From contig JACPQP010000247.1 of the NCBI GenBank assembly GCA_016190465.1, positions 1-6,622 on the forward strand: 6,622 bases of DNA, written 5' to 3'. This DNA comes from Chloroflexota bacterium (GTDB lineage: Bacteria > Chloroflexota > UBA6077 > FW602-bin22 > JACPQP01). The number at the start of each line of letters is the position of its first letter. The stretch's first letter is position 1. Positions 4,509 through 6,622 of this stretch are shown here, piece after piece. Below the pieces are notes generated by a model. The model had not been told where the DNA came from, did not search any database, and saw nothing but the letters and a program-made list of their open reading frames with translations. Both the position numbers and the translations under genes were made by a program.

Positions 4509-5789
4509 CTGACGACGACGGACTCCGCCCGACGCTGGTGCCCGGGCGACCGAGTGGAGGCGCATCTCGACGCTATCGGCTACCTCGGCGAAGCGATCGG
4601 GAGAGTGGATGGCCAGGTGCTCTTCGTCGCCTATGGCCTGCCGGGTGAGGACGTCGTCGTCGAGGTGTCGGAGGTCCGGCGCCGCTTCGTCCGCGCCCGA
4701 ATGGTCGAAGTGCGCAACCCCTCGCCAGCCCGGGCTGCCGCTCCCTGCCCGGTCTTTACCCGATGCGGTGGCTGCCAGCTCCAACACGTCGACTATCCGA
4801 CCGAGCTCACGTTCAAGCAGTCGGTGGTCGAGCAGCAGTTGCGGCGCATCGGCGGATTCCCCGAGCCGCCGCTCCGGCCGATCATCGGCGCCGCCCACGC
4901 GTGGAACTACCGGAACCACGTCCGGTTCCAGCCGGACCGCGCGGGACGCCTCTGCTTCACCCGGCCCCAGAGCCACGACCTGGTCGCGATACCGACCTGC
5001 TGGCTCGTGCTCGAGCCGATCGACGAGGCGCTGCGCACGATCCACGGCTTTGCCCACGGCCTGCATCAGGTCGCCATCCGATATGGCGCCCGGCGGGAGC
5101 AACTCCTGGTCTCGCCCCACATCCCTTCCCTTGACGGGGTCCTGCCGACCGGTCAGGAGTCTTACGAAGAGGTCCTGCTGGGCCGCCCGTTCCGAGTGTC
5201 CGCGACGTCGTTCTTCCAGGTGAACACCCGGCCGGCCCAGCGCGAGGTTCCGGAGACCCTCCGGGCGCCGTGGCTAGGCGAGCGGCTTGGGAGCTATAGC
5301 CAGGCCGATCTGCTCGCGCTCGCCGTCCTGGACAAGCTCGAGGCCAGCGGCGACGAGGTGCTCGTCGACGCCTATTGCGGCGTCGGCACGTTTACTCTGC
5401 TGGCCGCCGACCGAGTCCGGCGCGTCGTCGGCATCGAGGAGTCGGGTAGCGCGATCGCCGACGCCGCCGTGAACAGCCGGGGAGTGGCGAACGCCCGGTT
5501 CATCCGTGGCAAAACCGAGGAGGTCCTGCCCGAGCTGGAGGAGCGGATCGACGTCGCGATCCTCGATCCATCGCGTCTCGGCTGCGATTCCGCCGTGATG
5601 ACCGCCCTGATCAAGGTGCGCCCGCGCCAAATTATTTACGTTTCATGCGACCCGGCGACGCTGGCCCGCGACCTGGGGGTGCTGAGCGAGTGGGCCTACG
5701 ATCTCGTCGAAGTCCAGCCCGTCGACATGTTCCCCCGGACCTTCCACGTCGAGAACGTAGCCGTGCTGCGGCTGCGCGAACCCACCTGA
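4509..5789 (+). CDS. rlmD: Iron-sulfur 23S rRNA (uracil-C5)-methyltransferase, RlmD/RumA family
   Basis: 426 residues from CTG (411 from the alternative GTG at 4554). The enzyme makes 5-methyluridine in RNA using S-adenosylmethionine. An N-terminal TRAM domain (about 14-65: PGDRVEAHLDAIGYLGEAIG) precedes a [4Fe-4S] motif C80-x5-C86-x2-C89 (CPVFTRCGGC) with the fourth ligand probably C164 (IPTCW). Then come SATSFFQVN (231-239), the SAM motif VDAYCGVGTF (286-295), DPSRLGC (353-359), the catalytic nucleophile Cys380 in YVSCDPATLARDL, and Glu415 in HVENVAVL. The iron-sulfur Cys set excludes TrmA, which lacks it; U1939 (RlmD) versus U747 (RlmC) or dual specificity cannot be told. CTG is chosen because PGDRVE of the TRAM domain lies upstream of GTG 4554 and an ideal ribosome site precedes CTG. 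Oddities: about 18 extra residues after QVN (240-265), and DPSR in place of the usual DPPR. Confidence 0.9.
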   Translation: MTTTDSARRWCPGDRVEAHLDAIGYLGEAIGRVDGQVLFVAYGLPGEDVVVEVSEVRRRFVRARMVEVRNPSPARAAAPCPVFTRCGGCQLQHVDYPTELTFKQSVVEQQLRRIGGFPEPPLRPIIGAAHAWNYRNHVRFQPDRAGRLCFTRPQSHDLVAIPTCWLVLEPIDEALRTIHGFAHGLHQVAIRYGARREQLLVSPHIPSLDGVLPTGQESYEEVLLGRPFRVSATSFFQVNTRPAQREVPETLRAPWLGERLGSYSQADLLALAVLDKLEASGDEVLVDAYCGVGTFTLLAADRVRRVVGIEESGSAIADAAVNSRGVANARFIRGKTEEVLPELEERIDVAILDPSRLGCDSAVMTALIKVRPRQIIYVSCDPATLARDLGVLSEWAYDLVEVQPVDMFPRTFHVENVAVLRLREPT

Positions 5790-5794
5790 CGGCG

Positions 5795-6442
5795 ATGCCT
5801 GAGGTGCTGCTCGTTCTCGCGTCGGCCTCGCCGCGCCGGCGCGCCATCCTTAGCTTGCTCGGGCTCCCGTTTGAGGTCCGGCCAGCCGAGGTGCCCGAGC
5901 AGGCGCTCCCCGGCGAGTCGCCAGAGATGACCGCCGAGCGGCTCGCGCAAGAAAAGGCGGAGGCAGTCGCCCGTACCCTGAAGTCAGGGATCGTCGTCGC
6001 GGCCGATACCGTGGTCATCCTCGATGGCGAGGCGCTCGGCAAGCCCCGGGATGCCCGTGATGCCCGAGCGATGCTCCGGCGCCTGCGCGGCCGCTGGCAC
6101 ACCGTCACGACCGGTGTCGCCGTGGTCGACGCCGCCACACGCAGGCGGGCTTCGACGACCCGCGCGACCCGGGTCCTGATGCGCGACTACTCCCCCGAGG
6201 AGGTCGAGCGCTCCATCAGCAGCGGCGAGCCCCTCGACAAGGCCGGCGCCTACGCCATCCAGGACCCCACGTTCGCGCCGGTCGCCCGCATCGAAGGCTG
6301 CTACCTGAACGTGGTGGGCCTGCCGCTGTGCGCCACCGAGGCGCTGCTGGAGTCGATCGGCGTGCGCGCCAGAACCACTTGGCCGGTCGGCGTGGCCGGC
6401 TGTGACTGCATCGCTTGTCCTCTCCATTGTTCCGTCGTATAA
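5795..6442 (+). CDS. maf: Maf-family nucleoside triphosphate pyrophosphatase
   Basis: 215 residues. Maf proteins hydrolyse non-canonical or selected nucleoside triphosphates (dTTP/UTP, or m7GTP in the YceF branch) to monophosphates and pyrophosphate in the cytoplasm. Family signatures are LASASPRRRAIL (8-19), the catalytic AADTVV with Asp71, LGKP with Lys83, GRWHTVTTGVAV (99-110), DKAGAYAIQ (148-156) and IEGCYLNVVGLPL (166-178). The ATG at 5795 is five bases after the rlmD stop; no strong ribosome site is present, so translational coupling is likely. The frame is open further upstream inside rlmD (to about 5645), but that part overlaps conserved rlmD codons and has no Maf character. After the usual end (LLESIGV) there is a 25-residue tail with four Cys, C203, C205, C208 and C212 (CDCIACPLHC). 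The TAA stop overlaps a downstream -10 element. The substrate subclass is not assigned. Confidence 0.94.
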   Translation: MPEVLLVLASASPRRRAILSLLGLPFEVRPAEVPEQALPGESPEMTAERLAQEKAEAVARTLKSGIVVAADTVVILDGEALGKPRDARDARAMLRRLRGRWHTVTTGVAVVDAATRRRASTTRATRVLMRDYSPEEVERSISSGEPLDKAGAYAIQDPTFAPVARIEGCYLNVVGLPLCATEALLESIGVRARTTWPVGVAGCDCIACPLHCSVV

Positions 6443-6443
6443 T
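6415..6443 (+). promoter_or_regulatory. Putative sigma-70 promoter overlapping the maf stop codon
   Basis: -35 TTGTCC (6415-6420), a 17-bp spacer, and a perfect -10 TATAAT (6438-6443) that contains the maf TAA stop. Transcription would start near 6450 and run out of the window. The -35 has two mismatches. The driven gene is not visible, so this is supported only by the element match and spacing. Confidence 0.5.
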
Positions 6444-6445
6444 CG

Positions 6446-6455
6446 GCCACGTGGC
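6446..6455. other. 10-bp perfect palindrome at the presumed start site
   Basis: GCCACGTGGC is self-complementary over ten bases and begins two bases after the -10 element at 6438-6443. Its position across the expected transcription start would suit an operator, or it may be a chance palindrome in GC-rich DNA. Confidence 0.35.
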
Positions 6456-6493
6456 GGCCCCCCACTTCCCTTCGACGCGGGGACCAGACAGCG

Positions 6494-6521
6494 GCGGAAG
6501 GCCCGTCCTCCCCCCTTCCGC
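6494..6521. repeat. 8-bp perfect inverted repeat (hairpin)
   Basis: GCGGAAGG (6494-6501) and CCTTCCGC (6514-6521) pair perfectly around a 12-base C-rich loop. No T-tract follows on the plus strand and no matching T-run on the minus strand, so it is not a standard intrinsic terminator. It would fold in a leader RNA made from the promoter at 6415-6443. Confidence 0.5.
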
Positions 6522-6541
6522 TCCCGGGGGGAATAGAGAGA

Positions 6542-6603
6542 TGCCACCCCCTCTCCCCTGGTGGGACCGACTCAGGAACGGCGGGCAGGGGGTGAGGGGG
6601 GCA
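6542..6603. repeat. Long imperfect C-rich/G-rich inverted repeat
   Basis: The arm 6542-6560 (core CCCCCTCTCCCCTG) pairs with 6586-6603 (core CAGGGGGTGAGGGGG) over about 16 base pairs, with one mismatch and small bulges, around a 25-base loop. A further C-rich relative starts near 6607 and is cut by the window end. The 11-mer GGGGGTGAGGG of the right arm also occurs at 1016-1026, in the scpA-znuA gap, which suggests an intergenic repeat family. An ATG at 6541 opens a short frame to the window edge (MPPPLPWWDRL), which I do not call as a gene. Nothing else is visible in 6443-6622. Confidence 0.5.
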
Positions 6604-6622
6604 CGGCCCTCATCCCCCGACC

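Noticed and set aside
4502..4648. Small GTG-started frame directly on the strong ribosome-binding site
   Set aside because: The GTG overlaps the Shine-Dalgarno sequence itself, leaving no spacing, and the product has no recognisable features; the same site suits CTG at 4509 in the methyltransferase frame.
5645..5794. Fifty-codon upstream extension of maf
   Set aside because: It overlaps conserved catalytic codons of the RNA methyltransferase, has low-complexity Arg/Pro/Ala composition, and the true Maf N-terminus MPEVLLVLASASPRR starts at 5795.
6541..6622. Possible start of a new gene (MPPPLPWWDRL...) running off the right edge
   Set aside because: It lies within the C-rich/G-rich inverted repeat, the upstream ribosome site is ambiguous, and only 27 codons are visible.

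Overview
The window is a GC-rich bacterial segment with tightly packed genes. The zinc-uptake substrate-binding protein has a signal peptide without a lipobox cysteine, which fits a diderm (Gram-negative-type) cell. The GC content, a gene for a uroporphyrinogen-decarboxylase-like protein next to scpA, and short A/T-richer repeats scattered between and inside genes suggest an environmental lineage. Methylomirabilota/Rokubacteria is one candidate from memory. I cannot fix the taxon from this sequence alone, and that placement is a weak inference.

Layout. (1) Positions 2-984, plus strand: the last 52 codons of a URO-D-family protein overlap by four bases (TTGA) a gene for the condensin kleisin ScpA. 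scpB does not follow it. (2) Positions 1040-4349, minus strand: a zinc-type metal uptake locus, read from right to left as zur-like Fur-family repressor, znuC (ATPase), znuB (permease), a 199-bp repeat-filled spacer, then znuA (binding protein). A near-consensus sigma-70 promoter (TTGACA, 17 bp, TACAAT) lies in front of the repressor gene. A 17-bp Fur-type inverted repeat covers the expected transcription start, so the locus is probably auto-repressed when metal is plentiful. A small hairpin with a T7 tract sits between the repressor and znuC. (3) Positions 4509-6442, plus strand, divergent from the metal locus: an iron-sulfur 5-methyluridine RNA methyltransferase (RlmD/RumA type), apparently started at a CTG codon behind a perfect Shine-Dalgarno sequence, followed five bases later by a Maf-type nucleotide pyrophosphatase. 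(4) Positions 6443-6622: no convincing gene. This end holds the -10 end of a promoter that overlaps the maf stop codon, a 10-bp palindrome, and two GC-rich inverted repeats.

The metal genes form one working unit: the binding protein captures metal in the periplasm, the permease and ATPase import it, and the Fur-family protein senses it. The binding protein has three His and one Asp at the ligand positions plus an acidic His-rich loop, which favours zinc over manganese. The two genes on the far side handle RNA modification and nucleotide clean-up.

I see no new multi-gene system. The most unusual feature is the short-period repeats (7 bp, 10 bp within 50 bp, and a 12-bp duplication) that sit exactly at gene boundaries or inside coding sequence. 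They supply part of the ScpA linker, probably the ScpA C-terminus, the ZnuA start codon and two alternative ScpA start codons.
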